64,000 bases of DNA from JAGVSR01 sp964589785 (GTDB taxonomy: Bacteria > Pseudomonadota > Alphaproteobacteria > Rhizobiales > Hyphomicrobiaceae), in the NCBI GenBank assembly GCA_964589785.1, contig CAZPUQ010000012.1:1-64000 (forward strand), given 5' to 3'. The translations under genes were made by a program, and so were the position numbers. Every line of letters begins with the position of its first letter. The stretch's first letter is position 1. Below the pieces are notes generated by a model. That model worked only from the letters and a program-made list of their open reading frames with translations, was not told the origin of the DNA and did not search any database. Shown piece by piece: positions 16,480 to 26,300 of the stretch.

Positions 16480-17577
16480 GTGAAGCCGCGCCTCCGGCAC
16501 CGCGTCGGCCGTCGCGGGCCGCAAATTTCGACCCTCGTTGCCGCCCTGTTGGCCGGCTCGATGACGGCCGAGGCGCAGTCGACGGTCGTCGTGGCGGGGC
16601 CCGCAACAGGACGGCACGCGGACGCGCTGCCGGCGATGGCCGCCGGCGTACGCGGGGCGCGCCTCGCCGCCGGGGCGGGCCAGGTTGCCCCGCTCGGCGT
16701 CACGGAGATCGACGATGGCTGCGAGGGCGCGCGCGCGGAGGGGGCGGCGCGGCTTATCGCGGCGATGAAGCCCGACGTCGTCGTCGGACACCCTTGCCCG
16801 GCCGCGGCCATCGCGGCGGCGCGCATCTACGCCGAGGCCGGGGTGCTGTTCATCGCGCTCGGCGTGCGCCATCCCGACCTGACGGCGAAGCGCGCGGGCC
16901 CCTCCATCTTCCGTCTCGCCGGCCGCGACGATCGCCAGGGCCAGGCGGCCGCCGCCGCCCTCGCCGCAGCCGCTCCAGGGGGGCGCATCGCCATCGTCCA
17001 GGACCGCACCGCCTACGCGCGCGACTTGACGGCTGCGGTCGCAGCCGAGCTTGGCGCGCGCCAGCTTCCCGCACCGCTCGTCGTGCCGATCGTCGCCGGC
17101 CGCAAGGACTACGATTCCGAGATTGCGAGCCTCCGTTTGGCGCCGCCGGAGGCGGTGTTCTTCGCGGGGTATCCGGCGGAGGCGGCGGTCGTGCTGCGCG
17201 GATTGCGCAAGGCGGGTCTCGACGCGGCGGTCATTGCCTCCGACGCGAATGCAACGGATGAGTTCGCGACGGCGGCCGCAGCCTCCGCCGGCGCTGCGGT
17301 GAAGGTGATGACGCGGCCGCCCGAGGCCGGCGGGCTCGACCGCGACGCGCTGTCGGTGACGGCGGGCGCAGCCATCGAGCTATGGTCCGAGGCGCTCGCG
17401 CGGGCCGGCACGCGGGAAGCCGCGAAGGTGGCCGCGGAGCTGACGGCGTCGGCGGCGCCGACGACGGCGCTGGGCAGGATAGGATTTTGGGCGTCGGGCG
17501 ACGCGCAGGTGCCGTCCTTCACCGCCGCGCCCCTCGTCGCGGGGCGCTGGTCGCACCGGGCCGAGGCAGGTCCGTAG
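16480..17577 (+). CDS. LivJ/LivK-type periplasmic amino-acid binding protein
   Basis: 365 residues from the chosen GTG 16480; GTG 16456 is an in-frame alternative. An N-terminal Arg-rich region and a hydrophobic run ending AEAQ form a signal peptide. The remainder fits the Peripla_BP_6 (leucine/isoleucine/valine-binding) fold: VVVGHPCPAAAIAA, a sugar-binding-like PSIFRLAGRDDRQGQAAA segment, and IAIVQDRTAYARDL. No permease or ATPase genes of an ABC transporter follow, so it is an orphan binding protein or sensor. Very Ala-rich, as its neighbours are. Confidence 0.8.
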   Translation: MKPRLRHRVGRRGPQISTLVAALLAGSMTAEAQSTVVVAGPATGRHADALPAMAAGVRGARLAAGAGQVAPLGVTEIDDGCEGARAEGAARLIAAMKPDVVVGHPCPAAAIAAARIYAEAGVLFIALGVRHPDLTAKRAGPSIFRLAGRDDRQGQAAAAALAAAAPGGRIAIVQDRTAYARDLTAAVAAELGARQLPAPLVVPIVAGRKDYDSEIASLRLAPPEAVFFAGYPAEAAVVLRGLRKAGLDAAVIASDANATDEFATAAAASAGAAVKVMTRPPEAGGLDRDALSVTAGAAIELWSEALARAGTREAAKVAAELTASAAPTTALGRIGFWASGDAQVPSFTAAPLVAGRWSHRAEAGP

Positions 17578-17595
17578 CGTGCTCAGCCGCGCGAG

Positions 17596-17613
17596 ACCGG
17601 GCGACAGCCCGGT
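17596..17613. terminator. Bidirectional hairpin between convergent genes
   Basis: ACCGGGC (17596-17602) and GCCCGGT (17607-17613) form a perfect 7-bp stem with a GACA tetraloop, between the binding-protein stop and the end of the leftward small gene. There is no T-run on either strand; this is a plausible weak bidirectional terminator. Confidence 0.4.
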
Positions 17614-17627
17614 ACTGCGGGTGAGGC

Positions 17628-17825
17628 TCAGCGGCCCTGCGACTCCTGCAGGCAGTCCTGCATCAGCACGCGCTCCATGCGCTCGAGCGCGTCGGGAACC
17701 GCGATGCCGCGCGTGCGGTAGGTATTGATCCGCTCTTTCAGCAACGCGTATTGAGCGCGAGGATCGTCAAGTTCGTCGAAGCGGCTGTTGAGCTCGGCGA
17801 TCTCGCTCTGCATCTGTTCAGACAT
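17628..17825 (-). CDS. Small conserved-looking protein, 65 residues
   Basis: 65 residues beginning MSEQMQSEIAELN, rich in charged residues and predicted to be largely helical, possibly coiled-coil. No known domain is recognised. The start at 17825 gives a natural N-terminus; the frame extends to 17903, but the extra residues are Arg-rich and unlike a protein start. It is convergent with the upstream binding-protein gene. It could be a small regulatory or scaffold protein; that is a guess. Support for being real: clean coding bias and a sensible composition. Confidence 0.5.
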   Translation of the reverse strand: MSEQMQSEIAELNSRFDELDDPRAQYALLKERINTYRTRGIAVPDALERMERVLMQDCLQESQGR

Positions 17826-18503
17826 GTGTGCCCACTCGTAGGTTTTTCCTCGGGACAGACGCCAGCGGATCGCTGCTGGCCTGCTGTCTCGGTATGCTCT
17901 CAAAACCCATCCGCCCGACCACTATACTCCCACGGCGTTTACGCAGAGTTGCGTGGACGTCCGTATGGTTTCAAGTGCGGCGGATGCGCTCTTTCAGCAG
18001 CCGTGTCCCAATTTCCACATTCGACCTGACGCGATCCTGAACAAACCCTTCGTGATCCGCCGGCGATCCTCCATCGAAATGTGGCCCGACGGCGGCAAGT
18101 TTTTCGCCGCGCAGCATGGCGTGGCCGAATCGAAACAGCCGAGCTAAATCGCACGCTTCGCGCCCCTGCCACGCTTAAGCCGCAGCGGGCGCGGCCTCCC
18201 GCTTTTTGCCTTGCACCATGCAGGGTTTGGGCGCCTGTGCGCCCCGGTCTTTGTAGGGCGGCACCGCCCGCGCTGAGCAGTGATTCGAACAATTCTTTTG
18301 TGGCCCGCGCCGAAGAGACGCGGGGCCGGCGGCGGCTGCCGGCCGGGGCATCGCGAGGGCGAGCCGGGGATCGATTCGGAAGCCGGCCTGCCCATCGGCT
18401 CGTCCTCCCCTCGCTCCGGCCACGTTGCTGGCCGCCCTCCGGGGTGTTACCCCCTCCTCCCGGCACCCACCCGGCCCCGCGCCGCTGACCGACGAGGACG
18501 TTC
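17826..18503. other. 678-nt intergenic region before purB
   Basis: No convincing gene on either strand; the short frames here have no ribosome-binding sites and poor composition. A weak hairpin AGCGGG / CCCGCT (18184-18203) is followed by TTTTT and might terminate a rightward transcript. The purB promoter presumably lies in the last 200 nt, but I cannot place it. Confidence 0.5.
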
Positions 18504-19811
<1,308 letters not shown>

Positions 19812-19827
19812 GGCGACAGGAACGATC

Positions 19828-20427
19828 ATGTACACCGTGATCGGCACGCCGCAGACGCGGACGTTTCGCGTGTTGTGGATGCTGGAGGAATTGGGAGAGC
19901 CCTATCGGCTCGAGGCCAAGCCGCCGCGCGATCCGACAGTGACGGCGCTCAATCCCTCGGGGAAGGTGCCGGTGCTCATCGACGACGGCGTGCCGATCCT
20001 CGACAGCGTCGCGATCTGCCAGTACCTCGCCGACAAGCACGGGCGGTTCACGGCCCCGGCCGGGACGATCGATCGGGCCCACCAGGACAGCTTCACGCAA
20101 TTCGCCATCGACGATGTCGAGAGCCCGCTCTGGGTTGCGGCCAAGCACAGCTTCGTGCTTCCGGAGGCCTATCGCGTCGCGGACGTGAAGCGGGCGTGCC
20201 GCTACGACTTCGATCGCGCGCTGTCGGTGTTTTCGGCGCGGCTTGGCGAGAAGCGCCATGTCATGGGTGATGACTTCACGGTTCCGGACCTCATCCTCGG
20301 CCATTGCCTGGCCTGGGCGCAGACAATTCGCTGGCCGCTGCCCGAGGGGTCTGTCACGGCCTACTTCGAGCGGCTTCGGTCCCGGCCGGCCTTCGCGGCC
20401 ACGATGGCCAGACGCTCCCCGTCATAG
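19828..20427 (+). CDS. Glutathione S-transferase family protein
   Basis: 199 residues. The N-terminal thioredoxin-like half has NPSGKVPVLIDDG and the glutathione-binding ILDSVAICQYLADK (cis-Pro and Asp-Ser motif). The C-terminal all-helical half contains the N-capping box region DDFTVPDLILGHCLAW. No canonical catalytic Cys or Tyr is obvious beyond a Tyr at position 2 and a Ser/Thr-rich TPQTRT turn. Start ATG 19828 with ACAGGA upstream; probably cotranscribed with purB. Confidence 0.88.
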   Translation: MYTVIGTPQTRTFRVLWMLEELGEPYRLEAKPPRDPTVTALNPSGKVPVLIDDGVPILDSVAICQYLADKHGRFTAPAGTIDRAHQDSFTQFAIDDVESPLWVAAKHSFVLPEAYRVADVKRACRYDFDRALSVFSARLGEKRHVMGDDFTVPDLILGHCLAWAQTIRWPLPEGSVTAYFERLRSRPAFAATMARRSPS

Positions 20428-20470
20428 GCCGCGCTTGCGGCCCGGCTGCGGAGCCCTGTACACCCAGCCC

Positions 20471-21094
20471 ATGAAAACATCCGAAGCCGACATCCTCATC
20501 GTGCCCGGCTGGTCGAGCTCGGGGCCGGATCACTGGCAGACGCGGTGGGAGCGAAACCTCAAAACCGCGCGCCGCGTGGAGCAGGAGGACTGGGTGCGCC
20601 CGGACCGCGACGCCTGGGTCGCGCGCATCGTCGAGGCGGCCGCGCAATCGGTGCGCCCCGTCGTCCTCGTCGCCCACAGCCTCGGCGCCATCGCGGTCGC
20701 GCATGCGGGTGCGCGCCTCGCCCGCCTTCCCGCTCCGCCGATCGGGGCCTTCCTGGTCGCGCCCGCCGACGTCGACAACGCGCCGGCCTGGCCGGTCACA
20801 GCGGGCGAGACGTTCGGCGCCAGGCAGGAGACGGGCTTTGCGCCCGCTCCGCGCGCGATCCTGCCGTTTCCGTCGGTCCTCGTCGCGTCCGCCAACGATC
20901 CCTATTGCTCGCTGGAGCGCGCCCGGGCATTCGCCGCCGCCTGGGGCTCGGCCGTCATCGAGAGCGGCGACGTCGGCCACATCAACGTTGCGAGCGGTCA
21001 CGGGCCCTGGCCCGACGGCCTGCTCGCGTTCGGCCTGTTCCTGCAGCGCCTGTCGGCCGCGCCCGTGACGGTCAAGCGCATTCCCGACGCGTGA
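20471..21094 (+). CDS. RBBP9/YdeN-family alpha/beta hydrolase
   Basis: 207 residues. The family N-terminus ILIVPGWSSSGPDHWQTRWE is followed by the nucleophile elbow VAHSLGAIA (Ser) and, near the C-terminus, the Asp (SANDPYCS) and His (GDVGHINVASG) of the triad. The RBBP9/YdeN family comprises small serine hydrolases of unknown natural substrate. ATG 20471 is the start; the open frame upstream belongs to the GST shadow. It converges with the zeta-subunit gene. Confidence 0.88.
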   Translation: MKTSEADILIVPGWSSSGPDHWQTRWERNLKTARRVEQEDWVRPDRDAWVARIVEAAAQSVRPVVLVAHSLGAIAVAHAGARLARLPAPPIGAFLVAPADVDNAPAWPVTAGETFGARQETGFAPAPRAILPFPSVLVASANDPYCSLERARAFAAAWGSAVIESGDVGHINVASGHGPWPDGLLAFGLFLQRLSAAPVTVKRIPDA

Positions 21095-21167
21095 GACCGG
21101 CGTGCCCGCGCCTCTCGACCGCAGATCGACACCGGCTTGTGCCGGCGTCGCGCCCGGCCGGCGCCTC

Positions 21168-21494
21168 TTATGAGCCAGGCTTCTCGAGGTCGGAGACGGC
21201 TTTGGCCAGCGCCTCGCCCATGACCTTGCGGATGTCGCCGTCGGCGATCGCTACGCCCTTGGCGGCAAGGTCAGCCTTCACCTTGCGGAACACGTCGTCG
21301 TCGCCCTTCTCGGCAAGGTCGGCCTTGCGCACGTCCTTGACGTAATCGTCGAGCGCGCTGCCCGTGAGGCCCATGAGCGCGCCCGCCCACTCCGCCACAG
21401 CGCGGTTGCGGCGCTGCTCGGCCTTGAAGCGCAGCTCGCTGTCGCGGGCGAACATGTTCTCATAGGCCTTCTCGCGGTCATCGAATGTTGTCAT
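21168..21494 (-). CDS. ATP synthase inhibitor zeta subunit (DUF1476)
   Basis: 108 residues, almost entirely helical, with the family start MTTFDDREKAYENMFARD and EWAGALMGLTG. DUF1476 proteins are now known in Paracoccus and relatives as the zeta subunit, which blocks ATP hydrolysis by the F1 motor by inserting its N-terminal helix. This family lies beside purC in many Alphaproteobacteria, as here. It diverges from purC across 352 nt. Confidence in the family is high; inhibition strength varies between species. Confidence 0.92.
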   Translation of the reverse strand: MTTFDDREKAYENMFARDSELRFKAEQRRNRAVAEWAGALMGLTGSALDDYVKDVRKADLAEKGDDDVFRKVKADLAAKGVAIADGDIRKVMGEALAKAVSDLEKPGS

Positions 21495-21846
21495 TCCGGG
21501 TCTCCAAGGGTGTTCTTCGTCTGTTCAGGGTGCGGCGTCAGGTTGCATGTCGCCCTGCGCTGCGCCCGCGCCACGCTGCCTAACTTGTCCCACATGGCAA
21601 ATCAACGGCTTGTGGACCATATGAACCATGGGGCCGGGAAGGCTAGGCGGTGCGGCACCGTTAAGATTGTTTCTCCCCCCTGCTTCGGCTAGGGTCCGGC
21701 TAGTCGCCTTCGAGTGTCCGCGCGCTGTTCCGATACCCCCACAAGACGCAGAATAGACCTGCAACATCAATGGGCAGCGGCCTCGGTGGCGTGTATTGCC
21801 GGCGTGTTGAAAGAGCATGAGCGTGATCGTCAAAGGACCAGGATCG
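21495..21846. promoter_or_regulatory. Divergent control region between zeta gene and purC
   Basis: 352 nt with no gene. A C-rich run (CTCCCCCC) occurs near 21677. No purine-type operator or riboswitch was recognised. An ATG at 21817 opens the purC frame 30 nt early but is preceded only by AAAGAG, so the purC start is placed at 21847. Confidence 0.4.
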
Positions 21847-22635
21847 ATGAACAGGCGGCGGCGGATCTACGAGGGCAAGGCGAAGGTACTCTACGAGGGT
21901 CCCGAGCCCGGCACCCTGATCCAGCATTTCAAGGACGACGCGACCGCTTTCAACGCGAAGAAGCATGCCCTCATCGAAGGCAAGGGCGTGCTCAACAACC
22001 GCATCTCCGAGTACATCTTCTCCCGTCTCGGCGAGATCGGCGTGCCGACCCACTTCATCAAGCGGCTCAACATGCGCGAGCAGTTGATCCGCGAGGTGGA
22101 GATCGTACCGCTCGAGGTCGTGGTGCGCAACGTGGCAGCCGGCTCGCTCGCCACGCGGCTCGGCCTGGAAGAGGGCATGCAGCTTCCCCGCTCCATCATC
22201 GAGTTCTACTACAAGGCCGACGCCCTCAACGACCCCATGGTGTCGGAGGAGCACATTACGGCCTTCGGCTGGGCGACGCCGCAGGAGATCGACGAGATCA
22301 TGCAGCTCGCGCTGCGCATCAACGACTTCCTCGTCGGGCTGTTCCTCGGCATCGGCATCCGCCTCGTCGATTTCAAGGTGGAGTTCGGCCGCCTGTGGGA
22401 CAACGAGCAGATGCGCATCGTGCTCGCCGACGAGATCAGCCCCGACTGCTGCCGTTTGTGGGACCTCACGTCCGGCGACAAGCTCGACAAGGACCGCTTC
22501 CGCCGTGACCTCGGCGGCGTGCTGGAGGCCTACCAGGAGGTCGCCCGGCGGCTCGGCGTGCTGACCGAGAACCCGCGCCCGAAGGGGTCCGGACCGGTGC
22601 TCGTCGCCTCCAATCCGACGGGAAAACCCAACTGA
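21847..22635 (+). CDS. purC: SAICAR synthetase
   Basis: 262 residues; it joins aspartate to CAIR in purine synthesis. The family start MNRRRRIYEGKAKVLYEGPE is followed by DDATAFN, the nucleotide-binding and substrate segments EVVVRNVAAGSLA, and the metal-binding LADEISPDCCRLWD. The start at 21847 matches how alphaproteobacterial homologues begin and has CAGGA upstream; ATG 21817 would add ten residues. First gene of a purC-purS-purQ group; purL is not in the window. Confidence 0.96.
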   Translation: MNRRRRIYEGKAKVLYEGPEPGTLIQHFKDDATAFNAKKHALIEGKGVLNNRISEYIFSRLGEIGVPTHFIKRLNMREQLIREVEIVPLEVVVRNVAAGSLATRLGLEEGMQLPRSIIEFYYKADALNDPMVSEEHITAFGWATPQEIDEIMQLALRINDFLVGLFLGIGIRLVDFKVEFGRLWDNEQMRIVLADEISPDCCRLWDLTSGDKLDKDRFRRDLGGVLEAYQEVARRLGVLTENPRPKGSGPVLVASNPTGKPN

Positions 22636-22720
22636 TCCTCCGCATCTGGCAACCGGCCGACGGCGACCGACGTCGTTCGGGTTGGAAACGGTTGCCGGTT
22701 GCCGGCTGCCGGAGACCCTC

Positions 22721-22963
22721 ATGAAAGCGCTCATCCGCATCACCTTGAAGAACGGCGTGCTCGATCCGCAGGGCAAGGCCATCGAAGGCGCCGTGCGCGG
22801 GCTCGGGATCACCGGCGTCGGCGACGTGCGCCAGGGCAAGTTCATCGAGGTCGAGCTTCGCGAGACCGACACCGCCAGGGCGAAGGCCATTGTCGAGCAG
22901 ATGTGCAAGGATCTGCTCGCCAATACGGTGATCGAGAACTACGCTTACGATCTCGTGCCGTGA
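22721..22963 (+). CDS. purS: FGAM synthase subunit PurS
   Basis: 80 residues, the small subunit that bridges PurL and PurQ of phosphoribosylformylglycinamidine synthase. The motif LKNGVLDPQGKAIEGA, then RQGKFIEVEL, is diagnostic. The ATG at 22721 has GGAG six bases upstream. Its stop overlaps the following GTG by four bases (GTGA). Confidence 0.95.
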   Translation: MKALIRITLKNGVLDPQGKAIEGAVRGLGITGVGDVRQGKFIEVELRETDTARAKAIVEQMCKDLLANTVIENYAYDLVP

Positions 22964-23106
22964 CCGGGCTGGAACCGAAGCCGGCGCCTCGGGGCGAGAC
23001 CGACGCGCGGCAGGCGCTCCGGTTCATGCTGGCGAAAGCGACGCTGTTCGCAGTTGTGCCCGTTGCGGTTGCGGCGGTGATCGTGTTCCTGACCCTGCCG
23101 CCCTGA
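22960..23106 (+). CDS. Small membrane protein of the FGAM synthase group
   Basis: 48 residues: a charged N-terminal 25 residues then one strongly hydrophobic helix (about 27-46) ending in LTLPP. It starts with GTG that overlaps the purS stop. Small membrane proteins in just this place, between purS and purQ, are seen in other Alphaproteobacteria and are named after that association; their function is unknown. It may tether or modulate the synthase at the membrane (inference). Confidence 0.75.
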   Translation: MTGLEPKPAPRGETDARQALRFMLAKATLFAVVPVAVAAVIVFLTLPP

Positions 23107-23107
23107 C

Positions 23108-23650
23108 ATGAGACGGTATGCGGCAGCGCTGTTGGTTCTCTTCGCGGCCTCCTCCGCCGTCCACGCCGGCGGCCCGCCTGCCGGGACGGCCACGACGGAG
23201 ACCGCGCCCGCCCCGGACGCCGGCCCCGTTGCGCTGAAGCTCGAGTCGGCCAAGCCCATCGAGCTCGTCTGCGTCACGAAGTCGGTCGTCGTCGCTCCGA
23301 ACGCCGCCAACGCGACCAACGGCAACCTGCGGCTCGTGCTCGTGCTCAAGGACGCGGCGGCCAAGCCGCAGACGGGCGCCTGGCGCATCGCCGCGGTCGA
23401 TGCCGCGCACACGGGCTCGCTCGGCCAACGCGAGGGGAAGGCGTGCGCGGAGGCCTGCCCGCTCACGGTGGCGGCCGACGACAACATCGAGCTGTGGTCG
23501 CCGGCGCCCAAGGGCATCGGGGAACTCGCGGACGGCGAGCGCCTTCTCCTTGCGGTTGTGAAAACCCGCTCGCTCGACTTGCGCGCGACCACGTTCAGCG
23601 GCAAACAGATCGAGAGCCTCGAAGAGGGCAGCTGCAGGATCGGACCATGA
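23108..23650 (+). CDS. Secreted protein of unknown function between purS and purQ
   Basis: 180 residues with a clear Sec signal (MRRYAAALLVLFAASSAVHA, cleavage near GG). The mature part has two halves rich in Ala and Val, and Cys at positions near 55, 117, 121 and 178. No known domain is recognised. It starts one base after the small membrane protein and its stop overlaps purQ (ATGA), so it is translated as part of the purine operon although the product is exported. That pairing is odd. Confidence 0.8.
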   Translation: MRRYAAALLVLFAASSAVHAGGPPAGTATTETAPAPDAGPVALKLESAKPIELVCVTKSVVVAPNAANATNGNLRLVLVLKDAAAKPQTGAWRIAAVDAAHTGSLGQREGKACAEACPLTVAADDNIELWSPAPKGIGELADGERLLLAVVKTRSLDLRATTFSGKQIESLEEGSCRIGP

Positions 23651-24348
23651 TCAGAGCCTCCGTCATCGTCTTTCCGGGGTCGAACTGCGACCGCGACGTG
23701 AAGGTCGCCATCGAGCGCATCACGGGCTTCGCTCCGAGAATGGTCTGGCACGGCGACGCGAGCGTACCGGCCTCGGACCTCATCGTGCTGCCCGGCGGCT
23801 TCTCCTACGGCGATTACCTGCGCTGCGGGGCCATGGCCGCCCACTCGCCGATCATGAAGGACGTGTTCGCGAAGGCGAAGGCCGGCACGCCCGTGCTCGG
23901 AATCTGCAACGGCTTCCAGGTGCTGTGCGAGGCGGGCCTGCTGCCCGGCGTGCTGATGCGCAACCGCTCGCTGAAGTTCATTTGCGCCGACGTCCATCTT
24001 CGCGTCGAACGCGACGACACGTTCTTCACCCGCTGCTACCGCAAGGGCGAGGTCATCAAGGTTCCGATCGCGCATGCGGAAGGCAACTATTTCGCCGACG
24101 CCGCGACGCTCGACCGCCTGGAGGGCGAGGGCCGCGTCGCGTTCCGCTACTGCGACGAGGCCGGCACGGTGAGCGAGGCCGCCTCGCCCAACGGCGCCCA
24201 GCGCAACATCGCCGGCATCACCGACCCGACGGGCCGCATCCTCGGCATGATGCCCCACCCGGAACGGCTCTACGAGGCGGCACTCGGCGGCACCGACGGG
24301 CGCCGCGTGTTCGAGAGCGCCGTCCTCAGCCTCGCAGAAGCGGCCTGA
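23647..24348 (+). CDS. purQ: FGAM synthase glutaminase subunit PurQ
   Basis: 233 residues. A class I glutamine amidotransferase with the nucleophile Cys in VLGICNGFQVL, oxyanion region LPGGFSYGDYLRCG, and the His-Glu pair in MMPHPERLYE. It supplies ammonia to PurL. The ATG overlaps the previous stop (ATGA). Last gene of the group; a LysR gene converges about 100 nt downstream. Confidence 0.97.
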   Translation: MIRASVIVFPGSNCDRDVKVAIERITGFAPRMVWHGDASVPASDLIVLPGGFSYGDYLRCGAMAAHSPIMKDVFAKAKAGTPVLGICNGFQVLCEAGLLPGVLMRNRSLKFICADVHLRVERDDTFFTRCYRKGEVIKVPIAHAEGNYFADAATLDRLEGEGRVAFRYCDEAGTVSEAASPNGAQRNIAGITDPTGRILGMMPHPERLYEAALGGTDGRRVFESAVLSLAEAA

Positions 24349-24450
24349 GGCTCGATCCCAGCCCCCGGCGCGCGCAGAATCGGATATCCTTGAGCGTTTC
24401 GCGCCTCGCGTATCTATCAGCACCGCGACCGACCCCTTGCCGCCGCCCTT

Positions 24451-25386
24451 CTAGCTCGACCTCACAGCCCGGCCGGCCCACCCCGCCTTGATCGAGCGTG
24501 CGACCTCATCGACGAAGAGGCGTGTCTTGGCCGGGATGAGACGGCCCGGCGGCAGGATCGCGTAGACGCCCCCCTCCGTCTTGCCGCCCCATCCGGGCAG
24601 TACCTCGACGAGCTTGCCCTCGCGCAACGCGGGACCTGCGAGCCAGTCGGCCGCGAACGTAATGCCCGCGCCCGCGACCGCGGCCATGAGGACGGCTTCC
24701 GAGTTGTCCGCAACGAAGGGACCGGCGGGGCGGACGGTCTTGCGTTTCTGATCCTTGGACAGCGACCAGTCCGGCCAGCTCGCATAGCCCGTGAAGCCGA
24801 TGCAGGCATGGGTCTTGAGGTCATCCGGCGTGCGCGGCCTGCCATGGGCCGCAAGGTAGCTCGGGGCGGCGACGAGAAGGGTTCGGAAGGAGGCAAGCCT
24901 GCGGGACGTCAGCGAGCTGTCGCGGAGGATGCCGACGCGGATCGCGACATCGAAGCCCTCGGCGACGACATCGACCACGCGGTCGGAGAAGCGCGCATCG
25001 ACCCGGATCTGCGGATGACGCGCCAGAAACGCCGGAAGCCAGGGCGCGATCCACTGTCGCCCGAACGTCACCGGTAGGGAGATCCTGAGCAACCCCTGCG
25101 GGGTGGCGGCCACATCGCTCGCTTGGAGGCTGGCGTTGGCGAGTTCCTCCAGGATGCCCTGAACGCGACGATGATAGAGCGCGCCGACCTCGGTCAGCGC
25201 CACGCGCCGCGTCGTGCGTGACAGCAGCCGTACGCCGAGCTGCTGCTCGAGCTGGCTCACCCGCCGCGAAACGATGGATGCATCCCGGCCGAGTCTCTTG
25301 GCGGCCTGTGTGAAGCTCCCCGTCTCGACGACGGCGACGAACGCCGCCAACTGCTCTAGCCCGCCTCGCTCGAATAATTCCTGCAT
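24451..25386 (-). CDS. LysR-family transcription regulator
   Basis: 311 residues. An N-terminal winged helix (LEQLAAFVAVVETGSFTQAA ... SIVSRRVSQLEQQLGVRLL) is followed by a substrate-binding domain (about 90-300). It belongs to the sort of LysR that contains TTRRVALTEVG. ATG 25386 is taken as the start; ATG 25410 is in frame. It diverges from an SDR gene with 93 nt between them, the usual arrangement for a LysR regulator and its target. Confidence 0.92.
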   Translation of the reverse strand: MQELFERGGLEQLAAFVAVVETGSFTQAAKRLGRDASIVSRRVSQLEQQLGVRLLSRTTRRVALTEVGALYHRRVQGILEELANASLQASDVAATPQGLLRISLPVTFGRQWIAPWLPAFLARHPQIRVDARFSDRVVDVVAEGFDVAIRVGILRDSSLTSRRLASFRTLLVAAPSYLAAHGRPRTPDDLKTHACIGFTGYASWPDWSLSKDQKRKTVRPAGPFVADNSEAVLMAAVAGAGITFAADWLAGPALREGKLVEVLPGWGGKTEGGVYAILPPGRLIPAKTRLFVDEVARSIKAGWAGRAVRSS

Positions 25387-25399
25387 GTTTTGCACGAAT

Positions 25400-25422
25400 A
25401 TAATGCACAATGACCAGATTAT
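25400..25422. promoter_or_regulatory. Candidate LysR operator in the divergent gap
   Basis: ATAAT (25400-25404) and ATTAT (25418-25422) are inverted with 13 bp between them, in a 93-bp gap that is notably AT-rich. This size and place suit a LysR-type site that controls both directions. Not proven; T-N11-A sites are easy to find by chance. Confidence 0.35.
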
Positions 25423-25479
25423 CTGACTTCTCTTTTTTGCTTACCTCAGGCTCATCGCAACGTCGAGGAGCAAACCGTC

Positions 25480-26133
25480 ATGAAGACCTTTCTCAGCATC
25501 GGCACCGGCCCCGGCATGGGCCTGGCCACCGCGGAGCGTTTCGCCAAAGAGGGCTTCCGGGTCATTCTGAGCGCCCGCAACGCGGACAGGACCCAGGAGC
25601 TCGCCGATCAGCTCAAGGCCAAGGGCTACACGGCCGAAGTGCGGACCGTGGATACGGGTGATCCGTCGAACGTCGCCGCCCTGGTGGCGGACGTCGAACG
25701 GCAGTTCGGCGCCATCGACGTGCTGCATTACAACGCCGCGTCCATGCGCAAGGCGTCGCTCGCGGAGCAGCCGGCCGGCAGCTTCAATGGCGACCTCGCC
25801 GTCAACATCGGCGGCGCGCAGGCCGCCGCGCAGGCCGTGGCGCCGAGCATGATCGCACGCGGCATGGGGTCTGTCCTCCTGACAGGTGGCGGCTTTGCGC
25901 TCCAGCCGAGCCCCGACTACCTTTCGCTCAGCATCGGCAAGGCCGGTATCCGCGCGCTCGCGCACGGTCTCTTCGAGAGCTTCAAGGAAAAGGGCATTCA
26001 CGTCGCGACCGTGACGGTGGCGGCCTTTGTCGATCCCGGCTCGGCGGATGCGCAGGCGGTCGCCGACCGGTTCTGGCAGCTCCACAGCGAGCCCACGGGT
26101 TCATGGACCGTGGAAGCCACGTACAGCGGTTGA
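25480..26133 (+). CDS. SDR-family oxidoreductase with altered active site
   Basis: 217 residues. It has the classical Rossmann NAD(P) start (GTGPGMGLATAERFAKEG) and NYNAA-like VLHYNAAS. The usual active-site YxxxK is changed: the segment reads SPDYLSLSIGKAGI, so the Lys has Leu four residues before it and the nearest Tyr is seven before. Either the alignment shifts by three or the catalytic Tyr is lost. Divergent from the LysR gene. The natural substrate is unknown. Confidence 0.85.
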   Translation: MKTFLSIGTGPGMGLATAERFAKEGFRVILSARNADRTQELADQLKAKGYTAEVRTVDTGDPSNVAALVADVERQFGAIDVLHYNAASMRKASLAEQPAGSFNGDLAVNIGGAQAAAQAVAPSMIARGMGSVLLTGGGFALQPSPDYLSLSIGKAGIRALAHGLFESFKEKGIHVATVTVAAFVDPGSADAQAVADRFWQLHSEPTGSWTVEATYSG

Positions 26134-26236
26134 ACGACACTGCCGGGCCGGATCACCCGGCCCGGCCCACCTTCGCAACCAGGGGGCCGAGTTGACGAAG
26201 CTTCGGCAACCGGCTTCCGTATCGGAGGAGACGGCG

Positions 26237-26278
26237 ATGCGTTGCATGCTTGGCCGTCGTGCGAACCATGCGCCTTAG
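26237..26278 (+). CDS. Possible 13-residue leader peptide before the VOC gene
   Basis: GGAGGAG (26225-26231) lies six bases before ATG 26237, the best ribosome-binding site in the region, yet that frame stops after 13 residues (MRCMLGRRANHAP). The VOC gene starts 22 nt after this stop and lacks a site of equal strength. Could be an upstream ORF that couples to or controls the VOC gene, or a decayed start. Evidence is only the sequence. Confidence 0.3.
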   Translation: MRCMLGRRANHAP

Positions 26279-26300
26279 TGCCGAAGGACACGAACCGGTG

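Noticed and set aside
18184..18207. Terminator with stem AGCGGG/CCCGCT and five T
   Set aside because: The stem is only six pairs and no gene ends close upstream, so it is mentioned only in the description of the gap.
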